Positions 8,801 through 15,734 of a stretch of DNA of 17,115 nt are shown piece by piece. The notes beneath the pieces were generated by a model. That model saw only the letters and a list, made by a program, of their open reading frames with translations. It made no database searches and was not told the DNA's origin. This DNA is from Gemmatimonadota bacterium (GTDB lineage: Bacteria > 4572-55 > J002), in assembly GCA_003697105.1 (NCBI GenBank), contig RFFQ01000141.1, positions 1 through 17,115 of the forward strand. The letters are read 5' to 3'. The translations under genes were made by a program, and so were the position numbers. The first letter of the stretch is position 1. The number at the start of each line of letters is the position of its first letter.

Positions 8801-9135
8801 ATGACTTTCTCTCGAAACCGATCCGGCTTCATGAATTGCTGGAAATCTTGGGAGAACACCTGAAATTGGAGTGGATTTTTGCACCGATCCACTATACCGG
8901 AACGGAGGATATGGCGAACCTCGTACTCCCCCCACCGGCAGTCCTAAAAGACATTTATAATCTCGCAGATTTGGGAAATCCGGCAGGAATTGAAGCGGTA
9001 CTAGATACCCTGAAGGATAATCCCGAGTACCAGCCTTTTATTACTAGAATTCGAGAGTTATTACGCGGCTTTCAAACCGACGAAATTTGTACGTTAATCT
9101 CAGACCAAATAGGAGTACCGGAATGCCATGACTGA
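5893..9135 (+). CDS. Hybrid histidine kinase: TPR-PAS-PAS-HisKA-HATPase-REC plus C-terminal tail
   Basis: A 1080-residue cytosolic hybrid sensor kinase. TPR repeats fill about 20-290 (typical pieces NNLGIVYYDLKKYDKAKHFF at 104 and ALEYYQRALQL at 160). The coiled-coil linker at 300-345 includes EAEIYRLKTQELE. PAS domains lie at about 340-465 (PDWIYIKDPQFRYLLVNKSF) and 470-595 (DFNIVAWNAECERITGYSAAE). HisKA carries the phospho-acceptor His635 in NMSHELRTPLNGILGY. The ATPase domain has N753, DTGIGIP at 780 and GTGLGLA at 811-817. A receiver domain at 873-990 has acidic pair Asp879/Asp880, phospho-acceptor Asp923, Ser953 and Lys975. About 90 further residues (991-1080, starting near VLPPPAVLKDIYNLADLG) resemble tails I recall on cyanobacterial hybrid kinases. 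All catalytic residues are present. The start overlaps the PAS gene by 4 nt and the end overlaps the next gene by 8 nt. Confidence 0.95.
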   Translation: MKKEIARLKRKLKTASGKKRLDLLNELAKLCWNISVEDAKRYAEEAILLSDELDDSGSKLRAMLNLASCYWSVNHLDKTLQILLDALALAENIGEPLPLYLTQNNLGIVYYDLKKYDKAKHFFERALEIHQNKLDDDQQLTPLLVNLGNLEIEFGHPPNALEYYQRALQLAKTAEDWNRVIICLNNIGSYYKKHTTDYEEALHYYQQALAVNADDMPQGKAQTLVYMGDLFTIWGKPAEAQKYLSEGLELSQQLDRKDLIQIAYSSLSRMYATTGDYQRALECYQSYVAVKDEVLNQETAARIAEMEARYESQRREQEAEIYRLKTQELEQTLDQSERLLQTIINTVPDWIYIKDPQFRYLLVNKSFCEALNKPAEQIIGKTDLELGFPEELVFGDESEALRGFRVDDEAALQGETRHNSYDVAQIGDGSIRIFDTYKMPLYNSSGQIYAILSISRDITELKQAEASLRESATRLQIALQNIPVMLDAIDQDFNIVAWNAECERITGYSAAEIVDNPKAMEMLYPDPEYRKKLFAEWRQISGDFRDMVSTLTCKDGTERIVAWSHNSMKHILPDLLHWEVGIDITERTRAEAELRQHRDQLEEIIKKRTADLMEAKARAEAANHAKSAFLANMSHELRTPLNGILGYAQIMKRDQNLPKKHRNAVDIIQRSGEHLLTLINDILDLSKIEAGKLELQPAEFNFLRMLKNLVDMKQILAEHKQLEFHYDILSGLPQIVFGDEKRIRQILLNLISNAIKYTLEGHVTFRVGYHYQRIRFEVEDTGIGIPKDKLDDIFQPFHQVSAAAARLQVEGTGLGLAISQRLAQKMGSCIYVESEEGHGSRFWFDLDLPPVSPENWVIEDEPATITGYYGEQKRILVADDKPENRIVFMDMLLPLGFEVFEAVNGQDAIEQAEALRPDAILMDFVMPVMDGLEATRYIRQHPQIKDTVIIMVSASAFEHTREDSRAAGCNDFLSKPIRLHELLEILGEHLKLEWIFAPIHYTGTEDMANLVLPPPAVLKDIYNLADLGNPAGIEAVLDTLKDNPEYQPFITRIRELLRGFQTDEICTLISDQIGVPECHD

Positions 9136-10258
9136 TCCAGCCGTGAAAGGTACGATTTTGATTGTCGATGACAATCCCACAAATCTTGCGGTGTTGTATG
9201 ATTATCTGAAAGAAGAAGGATTTGCCGTATTCATTGCTAAAAGTGGTGAAAAAGCAATCCAACAAGTAGAACGCATCAAACCGGATATTATCCTATTGGA
9301 TGTGCTTATGCCCGGTGGGATTGATGGCTTTGAAACGTGTCACCGTCTAAAAGCCAACCCGAATACCCGCGGCATTCCGGTGATTTTTATGACCGCGCTT
9401 TCCGATACGGTGGATAAAGTAAAGGGATTCAACGCCGGTGCGGTGGATTACGTCACCAAACCCTTCCAGCAGGAAGAAGTACTAGCACGAATCAACGCGC
9501 ATTTGACCATCCTCCGGCAACAAGCGATCATCAAAGAATTAAGCGAGAAAAAATTACAAGAACTCCGATTTAGCATCAGCCAATCCTTACCGCACGAATT
9601 ACGAACACCCCTAACGACGATTATGGGATACTCCCAACTAATAGCGGCGTTATCACCGGAAAAGTTGCTGGAAAATGCCCCCAAAGTCTCGGAGAGTATT
9701 TATCAAGCGTCCAAGCGCCTCTACCGGTTGATAGAAAACTATATTTTGTTCACCCGCGTTCAAGTTCTTTTGGCAGATGAGGCGGAACTGAATCAGTTGC
9801 GACAACAAGCCATTTATAACCCACAGGAAATCATCGAAAAACAGGCTCGTGACAAAGCGGCAGAAAAAAAACGAAAGAGCGATTTATCGCTACAGGTAGA
9901 GAATGCCCTCGTTTATATTACCGTGCCAAACCTTGAAAAAATTGTTCAAGAATTGGTCGATAATGCTTTTACCTTTTCCTCACCGGGGTCTCCGGTTGCG
10001 GTACAAGGCGCACGGCAGGGAGACTCCTATCTCATTACGATTACCGATGCAGGACATGGCATGAGTACCGAACAACTGAAAAATATCGGCGCTTACATGC
10101 AATTTGACCGGCATAAACACGAACAACAAGGCTCCGGGCTCGGATTGACTTTGGCAACACAACTGGTTGAACTTCACGGTGGAACATGCCAACTGGAGAG
10201 CGTCCCAGAACAAGGTACAACGGTGTATGTCCGCTTGAGGAGTGTCGTTCATGGCTAA
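9128..10258 (+). CDS. Receiver-kinase protein: REC-HisKA-HATPase
   Basis: A 376-residue protein with an N-terminal receiver at 8-125: acidic pair Asp14/Asp15, phospho-acceptor Asp58 in ILLDVLMPG, Thr89, and Lys111 in VTKPF. The kinase follows, with His156 in SLPHELRTPLTTIMGYSQL, then an unusually charged stretch at about 215-252 (QQAIYNPQEIIEKQARDKAA), and an ATPase domain with Asn279 (ELVDNAFTF), TDAGHGM at 306-312 and GSGLGL at 335-340. A kinase headed by a receiver can take phosphate from another kinase and have its own activity gated by it; this is inferred from architecture. The partner may be the hybrid kinase just upstream, whose gene overlaps this one by 8 nt. AGGAG at 9111-9115 lies 12 nt before the ATG. 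Its catalytic domains belong to a different lineage from the four later kinases in the cluster. Confidence 0.93.
   Translation: MTDPAVKGTILIVDDNPTNLAVLYDYLKEEGFAVFIAKSGEKAIQQVERIKPDIILLDVLMPGGIDGFETCHRLKANPNTRGIPVIFMTALSDTVDKVKGFNAGAVDYVTKPFQQEEVLARINAHLTILRQQAIIKELSEKKLQELRFSISQSLPHELRTPLTTIMGYSQLIAALSPEKLLENAPKVSESIYQASKRLYRLIENYILFTRVQVLLADEAELNQLRQQAIYNPQEIIEKQARDKAAEKKRKSDLSLQVENALVYITVPNLEKIVQELVDNAFTFSSPGSPVAVQGARQGDSYLITITDAGHGMSTEQLKNIGAYMQFDRHKHEQQGSGLGLTLATQLVELHGGTCQLESVPEQGTTVYVRLRSVVHG
10237..10242 (+). promoter_or_regulatory. Shine-Dalgarno site of the first TPR-kinase gene
   Basis: GAGGAG lies inside the end of the preceding gene, 8 nt before the ATG at 10251. It favours that ATG over the GTG at 10242, which would overlap the site itself. 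Confidence 0.75.
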
Positions 10259-12104
10259 ACCGGTAGAACCTCTGTTACAGCAATTGAAAACAGCAACCGG
10301 CAAAGAACGTGTCGATGTATTGATCGAACTCTGTGGCGAAACCTATGATGCAGACCCGGTGAAGGGTATGGAATACGCGAAAGAAGCATTCATACTGGCA
10401 AATGACATCGAATATTTGGAGGGGATGGCGAAAAGTTATCACTCCTTGGGATTATGTTACAATACCACTGCCAACTACGTTAAAGCAAAAGATGCATACC
10501 GGAAAGCCGCGGAAATCAATCTCAAAATTAACAATAAAAAAAATCTGGCAAAAAACTACAATAATCTTGCTATTATCTATTATCATCAGGCAGAATATGC
10601 CCAAGCGTTGGAATATGCCTTCAAAGCATTCAATTTAGATGAGGAATTAGGGGAGACCGGTAGCCGGCATACCCATTATAACAATTTAGGGGTAATTTAT
10701 AGCCGGCTAGGGGATACCGATCAGGCACTGGAATATTATCACAAATGTCTGAAACTTGATCTCGAAAGTGGTGATAAACGACGGTTAGCCAAAACCTACA
10801 ACAATATTGCCGTGATTTATGATGAACAAAAAAAATTGGATTTAGCCTTAGAATATCATTGGAAAGCATTTAAACTTCGGGAAGGATTGGGTGACGAACG
10901 CGGAAAAGCGCTCAGTTATACCAACCTCGGCGTGGTTTATGAACAAAAAAACGAATTGGATAAAGCTTATGATTACCAGCAAAACGCCTTAGCGATTTAC
11001 CAACGACTGAACGACCGGGATGGGATGGCAACCGCCTTAGCCAATCTGGGTCAGGTGGAAATCCGGCGGAGACAGTTTGACTCTGCCGAAAAACTCTTGC
11101 AACGTGCTTTAACCATCTCTCGCGAAATTCATACGGTTGATTTGGAAATTGAAGTTTATAAACTGCTATCAGAGTTATATGAGGCACAGGAGGATTACAA
11201 AGCGGCTTTAGCGGCGTATAAAACATACCGCCACTTGGAGAAGGAACTGTTTAACGAGGAAAAAACCAATGCCATCACGGAAATGCGCACCAAATTTGAG
11301 ACCGAACAAAAAGAAAAAGAAGCGGAAATCTACCGCCTGCGTAATGTGGAATTGGCAGAAGCTCTCCGTAATTTAGAAAAGCTAGATCGGGAAAAAAACG
11401 AATTTTTAGGAATTGTTTCCCACGATCTGAAAAACCCACTCACTTATATTTTGGGGATCACACAGTTGGTTTCCGCCTATGGCATGGAAAACTTTTCCCC
11501 AGAGGAACTTCAGGAATTTTTTACCAGGATTGATCGTAGTGGTAAGCGAATGTTTCAGTTGATTACCAATTTACTGGATATCAACCGGTTGGAATCAGGA
11601 AATGTTGAACTTAGTCCAACTTATTTTGACCTCGTGGGGGTCCTAAAAACCGTATTGGAAGAATACCGGACACCGCTAGCCGAAAAACAATTGACCGTTT
11701 TCTCAGAACTGCCCCCCCCACCGGTGAATCTCTATGCCGATAAAAACGCGGTACAGCAAGTTTTGGATAACTTGATCTCCAATGCGATTAAATATTCACC
11801 GAAGCAGAAATCCATTTGTATCCGGTTGTACAAGAGGATGGCGTCATCTGCGGGCCAACCTTTGATCCGGTTAGAAGTGCAAGATGAAGGTTTGGGGCTG
11901 AGTTTGGAAGATAAAAAACAGCTCTTCCAGCGGTTTGCCCGGTTAAGTGCCAAACCCACCGGCGGGGAGCATTCCACCGGCTTGGGCTTGTCTGTCGTCA
12001 AAAAGTTGGTAGATTTGATGGGTGGTCAGGTGTGGGCAGAAAGCGCCGGTAAAAATAAAGGCACCACTTTTATTGTGGAACTTCCCGAAAACCGCTCTCA
12101 ATAG
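10251..12104 (+). CDS. TPR-sensor histidine kinase (TPR-HisKA-HATPase)
   Basis: A 617-residue cytosolic kinase with about seven TPR units in residues 20-335 (NNLAIIYYHQAEYAQALEYA, NNLGVIYSRLGDTDQALEYY, NNIAVIYDEQKKLDLALEYH, TNLGVVYEQKNELDKAYDYQ). The coiled-coil linker at 340-380 contains EAEIYRLRNVEL. HisKA has His391 in IVSHDLKNPLTYILG. The ATPase domain has Asn511 in NLISNAIKYSP, QDEGLGL at 544-550 and STGLGL at 575-580. There is no PAS, receiver or membrane segment, so the TPR array is the only visible input and presumably reads a protein partner. The first 30 residues (LLQQLKTATGKERVDVL) match the starts of the two other TPR kinases here. The ATG overlaps the upstream gene by 8 nt and has GAGGAG 8 nt before it. 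The phosphate target is not encoded in this protein; the receiver-kinase neighbours are candidates. Confidence 0.94.
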   Translation: MAKPVEPLLQQLKTATGKERVDVLIELCGETYDADPVKGMEYAKEAFILANDIEYLEGMAKSYHSLGLCYNTTANYVKAKDAYRKAAEINLKINNKKNLAKNYNNLAIIYYHQAEYAQALEYAFKAFNLDEELGETGSRHTHYNNLGVIYSRLGDTDQALEYYHKCLKLDLESGDKRRLAKTYNNIAVIYDEQKKLDLALEYHWKAFKLREGLGDERGKALSYTNLGVVYEQKNELDKAYDYQQNALAIYQRLNDRDGMATALANLGQVEIRRRQFDSAEKLLQRALTISREIHTVDLEIEVYKLLSELYEAQEDYKAALAAYKTYRHLEKELFNEEKTNAITEMRTKFETEQKEKEAEIYRLRNVELAEALRNLEKLDREKNEFLGIVSHDLKNPLTYILGITQLVSAYGMENFSPEELQEFFTRIDRSGKRMFQLITNLLDINRLESGNVELSPTYFDLVGVLKTVLEEYRTPLAEKQLTVFSELPPPPVNLYADKNAVQQVLDNLISNAIKYSPKQKSICIRLYKRMASSAGQPLIRLEVQDEGLGLSLEDKKQLFQRFARLSAKPTGGEHSTGLGLSVVKKLVDLMGGQVWAESAGKNKGTTFIVELPENRSQ

Positions 12105-12112
12105 GAATGTAT

Positions 12113-13924
12113 ATGAATTGGTTATTTCCTGCAATTGTTGCGACGTTGATCAGTATATTTATCTTAGCGGTGGTCTATTTTTACTTATACACGATTGACC
12201 GGCAAAAATATTTACTGATTTGGTGCATCGGCTGGGGATTTTATGCGCTCCGGCTTATTTTTATGCTCTTGCTGATTTTGCCACTGGGTCTTGACCCGTA
12301 TTTGCTGGTAGCCAATCAACTTGCCGCCTTGATGAGTGGGGTTTTTTTACTGGGGGGGACATACCGATTTTTAGAACGAAAAATACCCTATTTCTGGGTA
12401 TATTGGGCAATTTTTAGCGGGATATGGGTGCTTTATAGCACCTTTTCCCAACTTGATTTCCGGTATATGACGCTCCCGAATTACACCTTTCTGGGGGCAG
12501 TTTCGTTGTGGACGGGTGTGGTACTGCTCCGCTACTTGGAAAGGGGCGGGCTGGGAACACAGATCACGGGCGGGTCATTTATCCTGTGGGGCTTGCATAA
12601 ATTCAATTACCCGTTTTTGAGACCGGTGGAATGGTTTGCCCCGTGGGGGTATCTGATCGGTGCTACGCTGGCATTGATTGTCGCCATCGGAATGATTCTG
12701 GTCTATTTCCGCAAAACACGCGAAGACCTTCAACGCAGTGAAAGCCGTTACCGGTCTGTCATTGAATCCTTGAGTGAAGGCATCGTGGTGCATGACCTAT
12801 CCGGGAGGGTCATTGCCTGCAACCAGTCCGCGTTGGATATATTGCAGTTTACGAAAACCGAATTAATGAACTGGTCACCCACAGCGTCCCACCGGAAGAT
12901 ATTTCGGGACGATGGTTCCCCATTTCCCCCGGAGGAACATCCCGTTTTATTGACATTACGTACCAAAAAACCGTACCATCAGATGATTATGGGCATTCAG
13001 CGTGACGATGAACGCTTGATTTGGATATCAGTCAATACCCAACCGATCTATGACACTCCGCCAAGCGAATTGAGGGGTGTGGTGGCATCCCTGACCGACA
13101 TCACCCGGCGACGGGCCGCCGAAATGGAACTGCGTCAGCATCAGGAACAACTGGAAGAATTGGTCAAACGGCGTACCCAGGAACTCGAACTCGCCAAAGA
13201 TCGGGCTGAAGCGGCGAATCTGGCAAAAAACGAATTTTTGGAGATTGTGGCACACGATCTGAAAAATCCATTGACCGCAATTGGTATCAATGCCGATCTG
13301 CTACGCGTGATCCTGAAATCGAGGTGGACAGAAGACGTGGCAGACCTGGAACTGTACTTGCAAATCATTACGGATAAAGTCGAGCAGATGAACATCGCGA
13401 TCAAAAATCTGCTGGAATTAGACCGGTTAGAATCCGGGTATTTGCAGTTGCAAAAGGAACGTCTTAATGCGGAAACCATCCTACACCGGTTGGTGATGGA
13501 ATATCGTGAACTTTCCCAACGGAAAAATATTGAAATTGAATATGAAAAACCTGAGATGGAATGTTCCATCTTAGGCGACCAGTATGCCGTTCGCGAAATT
13601 TTTGATAATTTGCTCTCTAATGCGATCAAGTATTCCCCACCCAACAAAAAAATCTATGTTCGGACATCCATTATCAACGGCAGTTATGTGCAAGTGGAAA
13701 TTCAGGATGAAGGGCAGGGATTAACCCCAGAAGACCAGCAGAAGCTATTTAGCAAATTTGCTAAACTCAGTGCCCGACCCACCGGCGGCGAAATCTCTAC
13801 TGGACTCGGACTATCGATTGTTAAAAAATTAGTAGAAGCCCACAATGGCAAGGTGTGGGCGGAAAGTGAAGGTCGTCATAAAGGAACCACTTTTGTCGTT
13901 CGATTACCTCAACTCACACGATAA
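12113..13924 (+). CDS. Membrane sensor histidine kinase: 7TM-PAS-HisKA-HATPase
   Basis: A 603-residue integral membrane kinase, the only membrane protein of the cluster. Hydrophobic segments lie near 5-26, 34-56, 66-83, 94-112, 124-141, 150-165 and 178-199, giving seven spans with very short loops, so the sensing surface is probably within the membrane. A PAS domain covers about 210-335 (SRYRSVIESLSEGIVVHDLS, then GVVASLTDITRRRAA), followed by a coiled coil at 336-372. HisKA has His381 in IVAHDLKNPLTAIG. The ATPase domain has Asn503 in NLLSNAIKYSPP, QDEGQGL at 531-537 and STGLGL at 562-567. I do not recognise the 7TM domain as a named family. ATG 12107 sits directly on the AGGA at 12103-12106, whereas ATG 12113 is 6 nt away, so 12113 is chosen. 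It follows the previous gene by 8 nt. Confidence 0.92.
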   Translation: MNWLFPAIVATLISIFILAVVYFYLYTIDRQKYLLIWCIGWGFYALRLIFMLLLILPLGLDPYLLVANQLAALMSGVFLLGGTYRFLERKIPYFWVYWAIFSGIWVLYSTFSQLDFRYMTLPNYTFLGAVSLWTGVVLLRYLERGGLGTQITGGSFILWGLHKFNYPFLRPVEWFAPWGYLIGATLALIVAIGMILVYFRKTREDLQRSESRYRSVIESLSEGIVVHDLSGRVIACNQSALDILQFTKTELMNWSPTASHRKIFRDDGSPFPPEEHPVLLTLRTKKPYHQMIMGIQRDDERLIWISVNTQPIYDTPPSELRGVVASLTDITRRRAAEMELRQHQEQLEELVKRRTQELELAKDRAEAANLAKNEFLEIVAHDLKNPLTAIGINADLLRVILKSRWTEDVADLELYLQIITDKVEQMNIAIKNLLELDRLESGYLQLQKERLNAETILHRLVMEYRELSQRKNIEIEYEKPEMECSILGDQYAVREIFDNLLSNAIKYSPPNKKIYVRTSIINGSYVQVEIQDEGQGLTPEDQQKLFSKFAKLSARPTGGEISTGLGLSIVKKLVEAHNGKVWAESEGRHKGTTFVVRLPQLTR

Positions 13925-13937
13925 GGATGATTGCCCA

Positions 13938-15695
13938 ATGAATGAAAAAATACGCCTGTTAGAAGCCCAACTTCCGGAGCTAATCGGAAAAGAAAAGATA
14001 AATGCACTCAATGAGTTATGTTTTTTTTATGCTACTCGATCCACCGACAAGGCACTCCAATACGGCAGTGATGCCTTACTGCTGGCGCAGGAAGAAAACG
14101 ATCCGGTTGGTGAAGCAGAAGCGCTCTCTAAAAATGGGATTATCTATTTTTATTTAGGTGATTTTGATCAATCACTTCGTTACTTTTTGGATAGCTTAAA
14201 GCGCTACGAAAGCCTGGAGCATAAGTTGGGGATTGCAAAAACCTTACTCTCTATCGGGAACGTTTATAGCCGGCTCTCGAATAATGAATTGGCGCTGGAG
14301 TATTACCAGCAATCGCTTGTCATTTCAGAAGCCCTCAATGACCCCGTGGGGATTGCCTCTTGTTACCAAAATATTGGATTGATACACGATAATCAGGAAG
14401 AATACAACCTTGCTTTAGAGTATTATACGAAAGCATTGCAACTCTCGGAAAAGCTCAATGATACGGAAAAAGTGGCGAAGCTACTCAATAATATCGGGTT
14501 AGTGTATGAACATCTGAGTGATGACCAAAAAGCACTGGAGTATTATCAAAAATCGCTAGAAATTTGTGAGAGCGTGGCAGATAAAGCCGGTTTAGCGTAT
14601 TCATTAGGCACGATAGGTACCATCTACAAACGGGCGGGTCAATCGGGTAAAGCCATTGAGTATTTGGAACGGGGTTTGAAATTGGCGCAAGAACTGAAAG
14701 CTAAAGAATTGAGCCTGAATTTTTACGCCGAACTGACTGAACTATACGCCCAACAAGAAGATTATAAAACCGCTCTGATGTACCAGCAGCAATATCTAGA
14801 AGCGCGAGATGCGGTGTACAACGCCACTCAGAGCCGACAAATTGCTGAAATGCAAGCCAAATACGATGCCGAAAAAAAGAAACGTGAAGCGGAAATTTAC
14901 CGCCTGAAAAATGTAGAATTACAAAAAGAGGTCGACCAGCGGAAGGAAGCAGAAAAAAAACTCCGCCAGATCAATGAAGAACTCACCCAACTCCACCGGG
15001 AAAAAGATGAATTCCTCGGAATGGCGTCACATGACCTCAAAAATCCGTTAACATCGATCTTGGGATTTGTACAACTGATTAATATGCTGGGCGAAAAGTC
15101 GTTGGATAGCCGGACTAAAGGATTTTTGAATAGTATTGAAGAATGTGCGAACCAGATGTTCCGCATTGTCACAAACTTAGTGGATCTAAATCGGATTGAA
15201 TCTGGTAAAATACATTTTCCTTTACGCACATTCGACCTGCGGTTTGCTTTGGTTCAGGTAATCAATCGTTATCAAAGCCAAACGGATGATAAGCAAATTA
15301 CCATGAATTTTGAACTTCCGCATCATAAATGCCTTATCTTAGCCAATGAGGATGCGGTGGATCAAATTTTGGATAATTTGATTTCCAATGCGATTAAATA
15401 TTCCCCGCCGGAAAGCAGTATTTATGTGCGGTTGACCGACACGGGTGAGCATATCCATTGTGAAATAAAAGATGAAGGGCAAGGGCTGACCCCGGAAGAT
15501 AAGAAAAAGATATTTACGAAATTTGCACGGCTAAGTGCCAAACCTACCGGCGGTGAAAATTCGACGGGCTTAGGACTCTCTATTGTGAAACGATTGGTTG
15601 ATCTCATGCACGGTAATGTCTGGGTGGAAAGTGACGGTAAAAATAAAGGATCTGCTTTTATTGTGGAATTTCCGAAACCCTCTCAAGCTCATTAA
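13938..15695 (+). CDS. Second TPR-sensor histidine kinase (TPR-HisKA-HATPase)
   Basis: A 585-residue cytosolic kinase closely matching the TPR kinase two genes upstream. TPR units run through about 20-290 (LGDFDQSLRYFLDSLKRYES, NIGLVYEHLSDDQKALEYYQ, LGTIGTIYKRAGQSGKAIEY). The linker has EAEIYRLKNVELQ at 318-330 and continues as a longer coiled coil to 358. HisKA has His365 in MASHDLKNPLTSILGF. The ATPase domain has Asn484 in NLISNAIKYSPP, KDEGQGL at 511-517 and STGLGL at 542-547. All catalytic residues are intact. The frame stays open upstream to 13845, but that part overlaps the preceding gene. ATG 13938 has AAGGA at 13923-13927, about 10 nt away, and begins the shared 'L..L...IGKEK...LNEL' N-terminal module. 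The gap to the previous gene is 13 nt. No receiver is attached; likely a second input arm to the same network. Confidence 0.94.
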   Translation: MNEKIRLLEAQLPELIGKEKINALNELCFFYATRSTDKALQYGSDALLLAQEENDPVGEAEALSKNGIIYFYLGDFDQSLRYFLDSLKRYESLEHKLGIAKTLLSIGNVYSRLSNNELALEYYQQSLVISEALNDPVGIASCYQNIGLIHDNQEEYNLALEYYTKALQLSEKLNDTEKVAKLLNNIGLVYEHLSDDQKALEYYQKSLEICESVADKAGLAYSLGTIGTIYKRAGQSGKAIEYLERGLKLAQELKAKELSLNFYAELTELYAQQEDYKTALMYQQQYLEARDAVYNATQSRQIAEMQAKYDAEKKKREAEIYRLKNVELQKEVDQRKEAEKKLRQINEELTQLHREKDEFLGMASHDLKNPLTSILGFVQLINMLGEKSLDSRTKGFLNSIEECANQMFRIVTNLVDLNRIESGKIHFPLRTFDLRFALVQVINRYQSQTDDKQITMNFELPHHKCLILANEDAVDQILDNLISNAIKYSPPESSIYVRLTDTGEHIHCEIKDEGQGLTPEDKKKIFTKFARLSAKPTGGENSTGLGLSIVKRLVDLMHGNVWVESDGKNKGSAFIVEFPKPSQAH

Positions 15696-15734
15696 CTAAA
15701 TTTATAACGTATCTACCCGATTGAAGGTAACACG

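Noticed and set aside
13141-13647. Minus-strand frame of 168 codons, Ser- and Arg-rich
   Set aside because: Antisense shadow of the HisKA and ATPase parts of the membrane kinase.
13845-13937. Upstream extension of the second TPR kinase
   Set aside because: It would overlap the preceding gene by 80 nt; the ATG at 13938 has a ribosome site and matches the shared N-terminal module.
15696-15734. Internal promoter before the last kinase gene
   Set aside because: TATAAC at 15703-15708 resembles a -10 box, but no acceptable -35 box lies at the right distance.
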